Shown here one piece after another: positions 46,221-55,160 of a DNA stretch of 64,000 bases. Under the pieces are notes generated by a model. That model searched no databases. It had not been told where the DNA came from and worked only from the letters and a program-made list of their open reading frames with translations. Positions within the stretch are counted from its first letter, which is position 1. The number at the start of each line of letters is the position of its first letter. Source of the stretch: Tunturiibacter empetritectus (lineage in GTDB: Bacteria > Acidobacteriota > Terriglobia > Terriglobales > Acidobacteriaceae); the NCBI RefSeq assembly GCF_013410875.1, contig NZ_JACCCU010000001.1:1984001-2048000 (forward strand). The letters are read 5' to 3'. The position numbers and the translations under genes are program-made.

Positions 46221-47048
46221 ATGACCCGCGAGCAAAAATTCAAGGTCTTTCAAGCGCTTCATCGGCGCCCGGGGGCCTTTGTCATTCCCAATCCGTGGAA
46301 CGCAGGAACCGCAAAGATCCTCACCGCACTCGGGTTCGAAGCCCTCGCCACCACCAGCGCTGGGTATGCCTTCTCCATCGGATATCAGGACTCCGCTCCT
46401 GAAGTGACTCGTGAGCATATCCTCGAAAATGCCCGCGAGATCGCAGAGGCCACCACACTCCCGGTCTCAGCAGACCTCCAGAACGGATTCGGCCACTCTG
46501 CCGATAGCTGTGCCGAGACCATTCGACTTGCCGCCGCTATTGGACTCGTCGGCGGATCGGTCGAAGACGCTACCGGCGATCCAACCAATCCCATCTACGA
46601 TCTGCAACTCGCAACTGAGCGCATCGCAGCGGCGTCTGAAGCGGCCCGTCGCCATCAACTCCTCCTAACTGCGCGAGCCGAAAACTTTCTCCATGGAAGA
46701 CCCGATCTTGACGACACCATCCGCCGCCTTCAGGCCTTTGCCGACGCGGGCGCCGACGTTCTCTACGCGCCCGGACTTCCCACCCTTGAAGCGATACGAG
46801 AGGTTTGCGCCGCAGTCTCCAAGCCAGTCAACGTTGTGATGGGTCTCAAGGGCGCAACTTTCTCAGTTGAGGAACTTGCCGCTGTCGGTGTCAAACGAAT
46901 CAGTGTAGGCGGAGCCTTCGCCCGCGCCGCCTTCGGCGGGTTTCTACGCGCGGCGTGCGAAGTGAAAGACCACGGCACCTTCAACTTCGCAACCGAAGCC
47001 GTCCCAAGCGCAGAGATGGCCAACTACATGGCAGAACCCAAATCCTGA
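46221..47048 (+). CDS. Isocitrate lyase/phosphoenolpyruvate mutase-family protein
   Basis: 275 aa (beta/alpha)8 barrel of the PEP mutase/isocitrate lyase superfamily. Metal-binding Asp in VSADLQNGFG, the Glu in GSVEDATGDP and Arg in LLTARAENFL line the active site. RADAGADVLYAPGL-like phrase (FADAGADVLYAPGL) and VNVVMGLKG are conserved. It could cleave or form a C-C bond near a carboxylate (carboxyvinyl, 2-methylisocitrate or oxaloacetate-type). The KKCGH of true isocitrate lyase is absent. Substrate unknown. Confidence 0.86.
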   Translation: MTREQKFKVFQALHRRPGAFVIPNPWNAGTAKILTALGFEALATTSAGYAFSIGYQDSAPEVTREHILENAREIAEATTLPVSADLQNGFGHSADSCAETIRLAAAIGLVGGSVEDATGDPTNPIYDLQLATERIAAASEAARRHQLLLTARAENFLHGRPDLDDTIRRLQAFADAGADVLYAPGLPTLEAIREVCAAVSKPVNVVMGLKGATFSVEELAAVGVKRISVGGAFARAAFGGFLRAACEVKDHGTFNFATEAVPSAEMANYMAEPKS

Positions 47049-47053
47049 GTCAC

Positions 47054-47644
47054 TCAGTGAGGCACGCCCTTCACCCGCTCCGCCTTCATCGCCCGCATGT
47101 ACCATTCAAACTCCTCGAAGAACTTCCCGCTCTTCTCCGCCAGCTCCTGCGTAAGGGCCACCCCATCCTTGCTCAGCGAGCTTCCAATCGACGGAATCGG
47201 TTGCAGCGAAGGAATTGACGGCATCCCCACCTCAGGCAGCAGCGCTCTAAGTTGCATCGCAGCCCTCACCCCGCCATACGTCCCAGCCGAGTAGCACACA
47301 ATCGCCGAAGGCCGGAAGAAGTACTCCTCCAGAAAGTAGTCGATCAAATTAGTCAGCCCCGGCGGAATGGAGTGGTTATACTCCGCGCTCACCATGCAAA
47401 ATCCATCTGCCCGCGCATACAGCTTCGCCAAAGGAGCGAGCTTCTCCTGCAACTTCGCATACTTGGCCGGAGGATCTTTCTTGATCTCCTTCCACATCTT
47501 GTCCAGCAGCGGCAGCTTCAACTCCGCAGCATCGACCAGAACCGCCTCATGTCCCCGTTTTTCCAGCTCCGCAATCACCCACTTCGCAGCGCGATCGCCC
47601 ATCCGAGCACTCCGCACCGACCCCAGCAACACCGCAACCACCAT
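47054..47644 (-). CDS. NADPH-dependent FMN reductase
   Basis: 196 aa flavodoxin-like protein. LLGSVRSARMGDRAAKWV binds the FMN phosphate; SAEYNHSIPPGLTNLIDYF and SAGTYGGVRAAMQL are the FMN-binding loops of the YieF/chromate reductase-like group. It should reduce FMN, quinones or chromate with NAD(P)H in the cytosol. Convergent with the mutase-family gene (5-bp gap). Confidence 0.88.
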   Translation of the reverse strand: MVVAVLLGSVRSARMGDRAAKWVIAELEKRGHEAVLVDAAELKLPLLDKMWKEIKKDPPAKYAKLQEKLAPLAKLYARADGFCMVSAEYNHSIPPGLTNLIDYFLEEYFFRPSAIVCYSAGTYGGVRAAMQLRALLPEVGMPSIPSLQPIPSIGSSLSKDGVALTQELAEKSGKFFEEFEWYMRAMKAERVKGVPH

Positions 47645-47929
47645 CGCAAATCACCTCGCAAGCGTGAGATGCGTACACGCACCGCGGGGGCATGACTACG
47701 ATTGAAATTTCCACGATCAACTCTGGTCGCCCCGATACCTTCTCCCACCACTATTCTCGTCATTCTGACGAGCTTGTCGGAGGGGAGGAGTTGACGACAA
47801 AGCGCGACCAGCATGACCGAGAATGCGCATTTTCGGTATGAATCCTCTTCGGATCGCCAATCTGCGAGCGAGTATTTCTGCCGAGACTATCTTCTCCGGT
47901 ACATCCTTCCAGGCAGTTAAGGATCTCAA

Positions 47930-48322
47930 ATGGAAATATGGACAGCGTCCATCCTGGAGCGCAAATTGATTAAGATGACCATCCTTCTTCGCCGCAAGCC
48001 GGAGATGAGCCATGACGAGTTCGTCACTTATCATCGCAAGAATCACGCACCGCTGTTCCTCTCCCTCGAAGAAGTGAAACAGCATGTGCGACGCTATGTC
48101 CAATGCCACGCAACCGGCGAACAGCTTCCAGGTCTGCCTGACAACCACATCGACGGATCTACCGAGCTTTGGTTTGACGATCTCACTGGCCTGGCAGGCG
48201 TCTTCCAGTCTCCCAATTACATGGCAACGATTCGTCCGGATGAAGAGAAGTTCCTTGATCTGCACGCCTGTGAGTTTCTGGTCGGTGTCGAGAACGAAGT
48301 CATTCCAGCACTGCACGCATAA
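47930..48322 (+). CDS. EthD-domain protein
   Basis: 130 aa ferredoxin-like alpha/beta protein. Start ATG 47930 follows AAGGA. The EthD domain has TILLRRKPEMSHDEFVTYHRKNHAP, with the YH...HAP phrase conserved in the family, and ends in EVIPALHA. EthD relatives act in ether and polyketide degradation or as small dimeric enzymes; the substrate is unknown. The next gene starts 25 bp downstream, so the two likely form an operon. Confidence 0.82.
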   Translation: MEIWTASILERKLIKMTILLRRKPEMSHDEFVTYHRKNHAPLFLSLEEVKQHVRRYVQCHATGEQLPGLPDNHIDGSTELWFDDLTGLAGVFQSPNYMATIRPDEEKFLDLHACEFLVGVENEVIPALHA

Positions 48323-48347
48323 TAAGATCGCGTCGGATGGAGCAAGG

Positions 48348-48827
48348 ATGATTTTTTCTCATGAAGCACCCATACCACTTCCGGTCAGCTCCATACGCCT
48401 CGACGAGTGGCTGTTCCACCTATCCGAGAAGGAGTACATGGCATGTGCTCGCGGACACCGGGCCATCGGAACCAATGGAGGGGAACACTTTGACGGCATG
48501 GTAAACGTTGAGTCGATGGCGGGAGCCCTGCTCATCCAGCACTATCGGACGAAACAACTTGAAGCGGACTACGTTAAGTTGTTCTCTGAGAGAAGCCGAG
48601 GTTACCTCATGCATCTTCTTCCGTTCACATTGCAAGTTGGTTGGGAGATGCAGGTGTCCAGCGTATCTGCAGAGGAATCAAAACTCCGTTGCACGATTGA
48701 CGTGATGAATCCACCCTGGATCCGTTTTGCTGGCTTCTTCAATGCCACCAACTATTGGATTCATCGCCACCTGATCGAGGAGACCAACGGTTTTGCCCGC
48801 GACCTGACGCAAAAGGGCGGCAAATAG
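48348..48827 (+). CDS. Unknown protein paired with the EthD gene
   Basis: 159 aa, not recognised. ATG 48348 follows GGAGCAAGG directly. Mixed alpha/beta; conserved-looking phrases are ARGHRAIGTNGGEHFDGMVNVE and MNPPWIRFAGFFNATNYWIHRH. No signal peptide or membrane helix. Operon position suggests it works with the EthD protein, perhaps on a small aromatic or ether substrate, but this is inference only. The upstream part of this frame (from 48084) overlaps the EthD gene and is rejected. Confidence 0.6.
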   Translation: MIFSHEAPIPLPVSSIRLDEWLFHLSEKEYMACARGHRAIGTNGGEHFDGMVNVESMAGALLIQHYRTKQLEADYVKLFSERSRGYLMHLLPFTLQVGWEMQVSSVSAEESKLRCTIDVMNPPWIRFAGFFNATNYWIHRHLIEETNGFARDLTQKGGK

Positions 48828-48983
48828 GAATCGCCACGGCACAGGAAGACTTTAAAAACTGCTATAGCGAGATAATTTGCCGACGCGCGGATGGTCCGGC
48901 GCAAAGATAGAAATGACAGCAGACTACACCTTGTTGCGGGCTCACGATAAATACTCGCAGGTCCCAATTCGAGCCTGCGACCG

Positions 48984-50879
48984 TTAGCGGCGTTTCTTGG
49001 GAGCAGTCTTCACTGCCTTCTTTGCAGGTGCCTTCTTCGCAGGCGGATGCTTCACAGCTGCCTTCTTCGCAGGCGCTGCCTTCTTTGCCGGAGCATGCTT
49101 CTTCACAGAAGCCTTAGCCGCGGCCTTCCCAGGGACTTTCTTTGAAACGGTCTTCACCGGAGCCTTCTTCGCCACAGCCTTCACAACTTTCTTCACAGGT
49201 GCCTTGCTCGTAGTCTTCATAGGAGCCTTCTTCGCTGCACCTTTAGCCCCCACACTCTTAGCCGCAACCTTCGCCGGAGCCTTGGCAACTGATTTACCCT
49301 TCACCGGAACAGTCGTTTTAGACACAGCAGCAGATTTCTTCGCAGGCTCTTCCGTCTTCCTAGCAACTGTCTTCACTGGCGCAACAACCTTCAATGGCGC
49401 AGTAGACTTCATCGGCACAGAATTCTTAGCCACTCCACCCTTCGCAGGCGCTGGAGCACTCGCCGGAACCACATTCGTCCCCGCCCCCGCGACCGCCTCA
49501 GCCTCTCCATTCGTATCCACCACAGCAGCCTTCTTGCGGCTCTTTGCTGGCTTCGCATCCTTCTTCGCCACGCGCGGCCTGCGCAGATGTACCGGAGGAG
49601 GAGGCGCCGGCGGCGAGTAAGGCTCAAGATAAGCCTTCATCTCCTCAACCGTCCCTAGCTTGCCATCCATGAGCTCAAAGAAAAGTTTGTCCAGCAGCTC
49701 GCCATAGCCAGGCAGATCTGGAACGATGCGCATCTCCTGCATCAGCGCATAAGGCAGCTTCTGCTTCGCATGAGCCCACTCGGTAAAGAACCCCTTGAAT
49801 TTGTTCTGAATTCCAGCGTTCTTCGACGTGTGCGCCACCCACAGGATCGACTCCGGCTTAGCCGAGTGCAGCAGCTTCCACGCATGCGAAGGCGACGACG
49901 CGCCCTTGCCCGAGAACTCCGCCGCAAACGCCTTCGCCTCGTCCTCCAGCGCCTCAATCTCATGCACGAAGCCCTGCCGCGCAAAGCTCTTCTTCAGCGC
50001 CGTTACTTCCTTCGGAGCCATCTTCGCAGTCAAGTAAGGAAAGTTAGCCGCCGCCGTCTCAGGATAGATTCCCTGAATCTGCAACTGCGACTGCACATCC
50101 CTCAGCTTCTCCAGCTCCGTCACATTCGCCTTGGTCGACGACAGCGCCGGGAAAAGATTCTTCATCCACCCCTCGGCCTCCAGCTTGCGCAGCACCCGCA
50201 GCGGATCCTCCTCATGGAAGATCTCCTCGGTCTCATACCCGCGATGAAACTCTCCCATCGCCGAGATGTACCCTTCCTGCTTCCCTGCCTCGTACCGTGT
50301 CTGTGTCTTCTCGTCCATCTGCCAGCTCAGCCTGGCCATCAGCCGCGCCGCCCGAATCATCCTCACTGGATCTTCGATAAACCCATAGTTGCTCACCAGC
50401 CGCAGCTCTCGATTCTCAATGTCCGCCACCCCGTTCAGCGGATCCATCAGCAAGCCATACGAGCCGTCGTTCAGCGACAGCGCCATCGCATTGGCCGTAA
50501 AGTCCCGCCGCCGCAGGTCGTCCAGAATCGTTGCAGCCTTGACCAGCGGCTTACCCGGCTTCGGATAAGTCACCGTCAAAGTGCTGCCAATCTCCATCCT
50601 CACACCACCGGGAAACCGCACAAACAGCGCCTGTCCGGCTTCGTTCTCACCGGTGATTACGGCATGAGCTTTCTCTAAATCTTTCTTCAGCTTAAGCGCG
50701 TTTCCCTGAACCACTACATCCAGATCCCGCACCGGCGATCCGCTGGTCATATCTCTTACCGCTCCGCCCACCAGAAACACGGTAAGTCCTTTGGCACGAG
50801 CCACTTCGCGTACTGCCAGCAGCGAGTTACGCTGCGCTTGAGAGAGGCGATTTTCGAGCAGGTAGATGTAGTCGGCCAT
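48984..50879 (-). CDS. CCA-adding/poly(A) polymerase-type nucleotidyltransferase with a long Lys/Ala/Pro tail
   Basis: 631 aa from ATG 50879 (the frame is open to 50942). The class II nucleotidyltransferase head has FLVGGAVRDM, the metal pair DLD in VRDLDVVVQG, RRRDFTANAMAL and EDPVRMIRAARLMARL. An HD-like and RNA-binding helical region follows to about 420. The last 210 residues are Lys/Ala/Pro-rich (KKAPAKK, AAPAKKAAVKH), resembling histone H1 tails, and should bind RNA or DNA. Bacterial enzymes of this family mature tRNA CCA ends or polyadenylate RNA; which one cannot be told. A T-arm-like palindrome lies in its leader. Confidence 0.87.
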   Translation of the reverse strand: MADYIYLLENRLSQAQRNSLLAVREVARAKGLTVFLVGGAVRDMTSGSPVRDLDVVVQGNALKLKKDLEKAHAVITGENEAGQALFVRFPGGVRMEIGSTLTVTYPKPGKPLVKAATILDDLRRRDFTANAMALSLNDGSYGLLMDPLNGVADIENRELRLVSNYGFIEDPVRMIRAARLMARLSWQMDEKTQTRYEAGKQEGYISAMGEFHRGYETEEIFHEEDPLRVLRKLEAEGWMKNLFPALSSTKANVTELEKLRDVQSQLQIQGIYPETAAANFPYLTAKMAPKEVTALKKSFARQGFVHEIEALEDEAKAFAAEFSGKGASSPSHAWKLLHSAKPESILWVAHTSKNAGIQNKFKGFFTEWAHAKQKLPYALMQEMRIVPDLPGYGELLDKLFFELMDGKLGTVEEMKAYLEPYSPPAPPPPVHLRRPRVAKKDAKPAKSRKKAAVVDTNGEAEAVAGAGTNVVPASAPAPAKGGVAKNSVPMKSTAPLKVVAPVKTVARKTEEPAKKSAAVSKTTVPVKGKSVAKAPAKVAAKSVGAKGAAKKAPMKTTSKAPVKKVVKAVAKKAPVKTVSKKVPGKAAAKASVKKHAPAKKAAPAKKAAVKHPPAKKAPAKKAVKTAPKKRR

Positions 50880-50900
50880 AACTGGTACTTTTACTCCAAG

Positions 50901-50914
50901 CCGGTTCGAACCGG
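50901..50914. promoter_or_regulatory. Perfect 14-bp palindrome CCGGTTCGAACCGG
   Basis: Located 22-35 bases before the start of the nucleotidyltransferase gene (minus strand). GGTTCGAA also resembles a tRNA T-arm loop. Operator, RNA hairpin or chance; the palindrome is seen, the function is not. If translation begins upstream at 50942 it would be coding. Confidence 0.35.
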
Positions 50915-51094
50915 ACCGCCGCAACCCATCGGAGCCCTCCAACTTCAGGCTAAGCTCCGACGAATCAAGCGTTTATAATGATGAGTACAGGTAAACGCAA
51001 AAGGCCAATGTAACACAGCATTAGCGAATTGACTACTCCGGTTGCACCTTTTTCGTTGCTCTAGCCGCTGGTGTGCGACAATCCGCGAGTCCTT

Positions 51095-51634
51095 ATGTCC
51101 TCCGCGCACAAGAAGGTCATCGTCCGCCGCTTCACCGGAGAAACTCTCCCCGGCTACCTGCCACTCGCCGGCTTCACGCGTAACCGCATCGTCGACCTTC
51201 TCGACCTCGAGGGCCGTGTCATCTCACTTGCCATCAATGACATAAAGCACATCTGCTATGTCCGCGACTACAACCTTAATGACGCCGCCAATCCCGAGCG
51301 CCTCACCCGCCGCACCTTCCTCGCCAAGCCACGCACCGAAGGCCTCTGGCTCCGCCTCACCTTCCGCTCCGGCGACCTGCTTGAAGGCCTCGCCCCTATC
51401 GATGCGACCCTCGCCGACGACCTCATCAACGACATCGGCCTCCAGCTCACCCCACCCGACGTCCGCTCCAACACCCAGCGCATCTTCGTCCCGCGCACCT
51501 CCATCACCGACCTTCAACTTCTCGCCGTCATCACCACCCCCTCGCGCCGCAAACCTCTCCCCGCCTCCTCGGTCCCCAGCCTTCAGGAGGACCTCTTCAC
51601 CAACCTCATTCCACCCAACACCCGCCCCAACTAA
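51095..51634 (+). CDS. Small beta-rich protein of unknown function (DUF6982-like)
   Basis: 179 aa from ATG 51095 (GTG 51071 in frame). Opens KKVIVRRFTGETLPGYLPLAG, then DLEGRVISLAINDIKHICYVRD, an all-beta pattern of about 110 residues resembling DUF6982 domains that co-occur with chemotaxis and PilZ-like proteins, though the match is tentative. A second beta stretch contains NTQRIFVPRTSITDLQLLAVI. It is 52 bp before lpxD and may share its transcript. Confidence 0.6.
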   Translation: MSSAHKKVIVRRFTGETLPGYLPLAGFTRNRIVDLLDLEGRVISLAINDIKHICYVRDYNLNDAANPERLTRRTFLAKPRTEGLWLRLTFRSGDLLEGLAPIDATLADDLINDIGLQLTPPDVRSNTQRIFVPRTSITDLQLLAVITTPSRRKPLPASSVPSLQEDLFTNLIPPNTRPN

Positions 51635-51686
51635 ACCCACCGTCAGTTCTCAGCCACGCTTAGTCTCTTCCATTACAATCCACCCC

Positions 51687-52703
51687 ATGCCATCCAGTCC
51701 GAAGTCAGTAACTCTCGCCGAACTGGCCGACCACCTCGGCGCCACCCTCCATGGCGACCCCTCCGCCCGAATCACCCAGGTGGCAGGCATCGAAACCGCC
51801 ACCACTGGCGCCCTCGCCTTCGTTGCCAATCCCAAGTACGCCTCTCTCGCCCACACCACCCAGGCCACCGCAGTCCTCGTCGAACCCGACTTTGCCCAGA
51901 TTTCCACCGCCACCCTCCGCCTCAAAAACCCATACCTGGCCTTCGCCCGTGCTATCGAGCTCTTCTATCAGCCCCCCTCCTACGCCCCCGGCATCCACCC
52001 CACCGCCGCCATCGCGCCCACCGCACAGATCGGCGCCAACGCACACATCAGCGCCTACGCCGTCATCGGCGATCACGTCACCATCGGCGACAACGCTATC
52101 ATCCTCCCCCACGTCGTCATCTACCCCCACGCCAGCATCGGTGACAACCTCTTCGCCCATGCCCACGCCATCGTCCGCGAATACTGCCGGTTAGGCGATA
52201 ACGTCACCCTCCAGAACGGAGCCATCGTAGGGGCCGACGGCTTCGGCTTCGCCCGCCAATCCGACGGCACTTGGTACAAGATCCTTCAATCCGGCCCCGC
52301 CATCCTCGAAGACAACGTCGAGATCCAGGCCAACGCCTGCATCGACCGCGCCTCCATCGGCGAAACCCGCATCCACGCCGGCGCCAAGATCGACAACCTC
52401 GTCCAAGTTGGACACGGCTCATCCGTTGGGGAGAACACGCTTCTCTGCGCCCAGGTCGGCCTCGCCGGCTCCACCATCATCGGAAAAAGCGTCATCCTCG
52501 CCGGCCAGGTCGGCGTCGCCGGACACTGCACCGTCGGTGACGGAGCCATCGCCACCGCTCAAAGCGGAATCCCCAACGACGTCGCCCCCGGCAAGGTCGT
52601 CAGTGGCTATCCCGCCATCGACAACCGTCAATGGCTCCGCTCGGTCGCACTCTTTAATCGTCTGCCAGAGCTCTTGCGCGACATCAAGTCGAAACTAAAA
52701 TAA
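51687..52703 (+). CDS. lpxD: UDP-3-O-(3-hydroxyacyl)glucosamine N-acyltransferase
   Basis: 338 aa from ATG 51687. LpxD adds the second hydroxyacyl chain in lipid A synthesis. The N-terminal UDP-binding domain has LAELADHLGATLHG; the middle is a left-handed beta-helix of hexapeptide repeats (about 105-280; IAPTAQIGANAHISAYAVIG). The catalytic His is in DNLVQVGHGSSVGENTL. The C-terminal helix extends to the end. lpxA and fabZ are not adjacent here. Confidence 0.94.
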   Translation: MPSSPKSVTLAELADHLGATLHGDPSARITQVAGIETATTGALAFVANPKYASLAHTTQATAVLVEPDFAQISTATLRLKNPYLAFARAIELFYQPPSYAPGIHPTAAIAPTAQIGANAHISAYAVIGDHVTIGDNAIILPHVVIYPHASIGDNLFAHAHAIVREYCRLGDNVTLQNGAIVGADGFGFARQSDGTWYKILQSGPAILEDNVEIQANACIDRASIGETRIHAGAKIDNLVQVGHGSSVGENTLLCAQVGLAGSTIIGKSVILAGQVGVAGHCTVGDGAIATAQSGIPNDVAPGKVVSGYPAIDNRQWLRSVALFNRLPELLRDIKSKLK

Positions 52704-52760
52704 CCATCCACCATGTGACCCTTGTCGTATATAAATCAGAGAGGTACTTGGGGGTAGGAC

Positions 52761-53597
52761 ATGACAGAACCTCCTGAAAGTCTCCAAAACGGCTCGAACG
52801 AGATGCACAGCACTACGACCCAATCCGTTCGCGTCCTTCTGCTCGATGACGAACCAACCAACCTCCATCTACGCTCCGCCATCCTGCGCCAGCACGGCTA
52901 CGAGTGCGTCCCAGCCTCTAGCATCGAAGAGGCCACCGACCTCTTCAACAATATCGATATAGCTGTCCTCGACTATCATCTTGGAGCGGGCCAGTTCGGC
53001 ACCGAGGTCGCAGCTCTCCTTCGCCGCCGTCGTCCCCACGTCCCAATCATCATCCTCTCAGCCACCATCGACCGCTACTTCGGCGGGGTCGAAGACATGC
53101 ATCTGCTCAAGGGTCATAGCTCAGTCGAAGATCTCCTCGACGCTCTCAGCTCCCTTGAAGCCAAGCGTCGCGGCGCGCCCGTCGTCGTCGACGCCCGCGA
53201 TTTCTTCTACTCCAGGATTGCCATGGCCATCGGCACTGATGTCCTCGTTCAGATCTTCGACGAGAAGGGCGTCTGGCAGTACTGCAACGACAGTGCAGCC
53301 GAGTATCTCGGTCAGTCTCGCGAGTGGTTCATCGGCCGCAGCGTCTTTCAGGAGATGCGGCCCTTCATGCGCGACTGGAGCGACGTCCTCCAGACCGTCT
53401 GCCTCACCCGCGAAACCTACATCGACCGCACCCATCGCGGTCTACTGGCTCAACCCCGACCGCAGGAACCACAGTTTATCTGGAGCGTCCTCGCCTTCCC
53501 CATCACCCTGCACGACAATCGCTCCGGAGCCGTCCTCACCGCCCGCATCCTCGACAAGCCCCCCACGCGAACCTCGGAGCTTCTGCCCTTTCTTTAG
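52761..53597 (+). CDS. Response regulator with a C-terminal PAS-like domain
   Basis: 278 aa; GGGGGTAGG precedes ATG 52761. Receiver domain (about 20-135): acidic pair in LLLDDEPTN, phosphoacceptor Asp in AVLDYHLG, Ser in ILSA and Lys in LLKGHSS. A linker leads to a PAS-like fold (about 155-265) with VQIFDEKGVWQYCNDSAAEYLGQ and REWFIGRSVFQEM. No output DNA-binding or enzymatic domain. An orphan with no kinase adjacent; similar REC-PAS proteins are found in complex networks. Confidence 0.82.
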   Translation: MTEPPESLQNGSNEMHSTTTQSVRVLLLDDEPTNLHLRSAILRQHGYECVPASSIEEATDLFNNIDIAVLDYHLGAGQFGTEVAALLRRRRPHVPIIILSATIDRYFGGVEDMHLLKGHSSVEDLLDALSSLEAKRRGAPVVVDARDFFYSRIAMAIGTDVLVQIFDEKGVWQYCNDSAAEYLGQSREWFIGRSVFQEMRPFMRDWSDVLQTVCLTRETYIDRTHRGLLAQPRPQEPQFIWSVLAFPITLHDNRSGAVLTARILDKPPTRTSELLPFL

Positions 53598-53783
53598 ACA
53601 TCAATACAGGGCCATAGATAAACAACAGCTTGTGGAGGCGTTACCGCATTTAAGATCTCACGCCATCAGGGGCATCGCACAACTCCGCATGATTCACATC
53701 GATCAACGTCCGGCTCGAATCGCGATGCTATTCTAGGCCTGCTGTCGCGCCAGTTTTAGATCATCAACTCTGAGGAGTTCGTA

Positions 53784-55004
53784 TTGGATACACATAAGTC
53801 ACTTTCCAGAGCAATACCAGTGGCCCTGTTTTTTATCTCAATCTGCTTTGTCGGATGCAGCACGACCGACACAACGCCCGTAAGCAAGCCGAGTCTCGTA
53901 GTAGCCGACGCAAACAACAGTCGCGTGCTGATCTACGCCACCCCAACTACCAGCACCTCGACCGCCAGCGTCGTTCTGGGGCAAACGAGTTTTACTCAAT
54001 CGCAGTCGAGCGATGGAAGGGGAGGCCCTAGCGCGAAGACCCTGGACAATCCTAGTAGCGTTGCCATGGACTCGTCCGGCAATCTCTACGTGGCCGATGG
54101 CAATGATCGAGTCCTACAGTTCCGGCCACCATTCACCACGGGCATGAGCGCAAGTCTGGTAATCGGAAAACCGGATTTTACCTCGTCTCAAGGATTGAAA
54201 GTCACTGCAAGCGGAATGGGAACCCCCTCCTCGGTTGCGATCGACAGCAAGGGAGATCTGTGGGTTGGGGACGGATCTCTCGAAAGAGTCACGGAGTATG
54301 TGCCGCCTTTTAGTAACGGCATGGCCGCGACCGTGGTAATCGGTCAACCCAGCCCCGAAGCCTTCAGAGCGTGCACTACCGATCAAGTTCCGACAGCCAG
54401 AACAATCTGCTCTCCTGAAGGGATTACTTTTGATTCCGCCGGAGACCTCTGGGTAGCGGACCCAAGCAGCGATCGCATGCTCGAGTTTACGCCGCCCTTC
54501 TCGACGGGTATGGCTTCAACTCTCCAATTGGGGGCGCCGCAAACTTTGCCTTCCCTCTCCTATGTAGGCAGTCCTGCTTTCAATACAACGCAGGCCCCGA
54601 TTAGTCTGGCGTTCGACTCGACGGGCAATCTCTGGTTAGCGGATTGGATCTTCAACCGGGTCGTGGAGTACGCTCCACCATTTACCCAGAACATGCAGGC
54701 CACCGTTGTACTGGGACAGGTCGATTTCACACACGCTGATGCAAATCAGGGTGGAAATGATCCAACTGCGAACACCCTCTCGGGTCCCCAAGCGTTATCG
54801 TTCGACGGCAGCGGGAATCTCAGCGTCAGTGACGCCGGGAACAACAGAATTCTAATCTTTGCACCACCCTTCAGCACAGGCATGAGAGCCGCCACAGTCA
54901 TCGGTCAACCGACCTTCTCTACAGGGCAATCTAATCGGGGGAATGGGTCTGATAGTCCTGCAGCAAACACGTTAGACCACTCGTTAGGCCTGTTGGCACA
55001 TTGA
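53784..55004 (+). CDS. NHL-repeat lipoprotein
   Basis: 406 aa from TTG 53784, preceded by GAGGAG. The signal ends in the lipobox FVGC, so lipidation is expected. NHL-type repeats fill residues 35-400 (VADANNSRVLIY, DSSGNLYVADGNDRVLQFRPPF, DSTGNLWLADWIFNRVVEYAPPF, SVSDAGNNRILIFAPPF), making a six-blade beta-propeller. Propellers of this type bind ligands or proteins; no catalytic site is visible. Codon use is less C-biased than neighbours, which may indicate transfer. Confidence 0.83.
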   Translation: MDTHKSLSRAIPVALFFISICFVGCSTTDTTPVSKPSLVVADANNSRVLIYATPTTSTSTASVVLGQTSFTQSQSSDGRGGPSAKTLDNPSSVAMDSSGNLYVADGNDRVLQFRPPFTTGMSASLVIGKPDFTSSQGLKVTASGMGTPSSVAIDSKGDLWVGDGSLERVTEYVPPFSNGMAATVVIGQPSPEAFRACTTDQVPTARTICSPEGITFDSAGDLWVADPSSDRMLEFTPPFSTGMASTLQLGAPQTLPSLSYVGSPAFNTTQAPISLAFDSTGNLWLADWIFNRVVEYAPPFTQNMQATVVLGQVDFTHADANQGGNDPTANTLSGPQALSFDGSGNLSVSDAGNNRILIFAPPFSTGMRAATVIGQPTFSTGQSNRGNGSDSPAANTLDHSLGLLAH

Positions 55005-55160
55005 CGGTAACTTTCGACAAATTTGTATGCGTGTAGGCCTGATCGGGGGGCGCATCTATGAAGCCTCTTGACTCCAGAGACTTTGTATATGCGTCATCTT
55101 CACCAGAACCGTGCCGTATCGTCACGCAACATAATGTATCCCCCACATTTCGCTTTTGCC

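Noticed and set aside
48084..48347. N-terminal extension of the 159-residue protein
   Set aside because: Overlaps the EthD gene in another frame and lacks a ribosome site; ATG 48348 has one.
49770..50678. 302-codon frame opposite the nucleotidyltransferase
   Set aside because: Arg/Leu-rich shadow of a clear enzyme gene.
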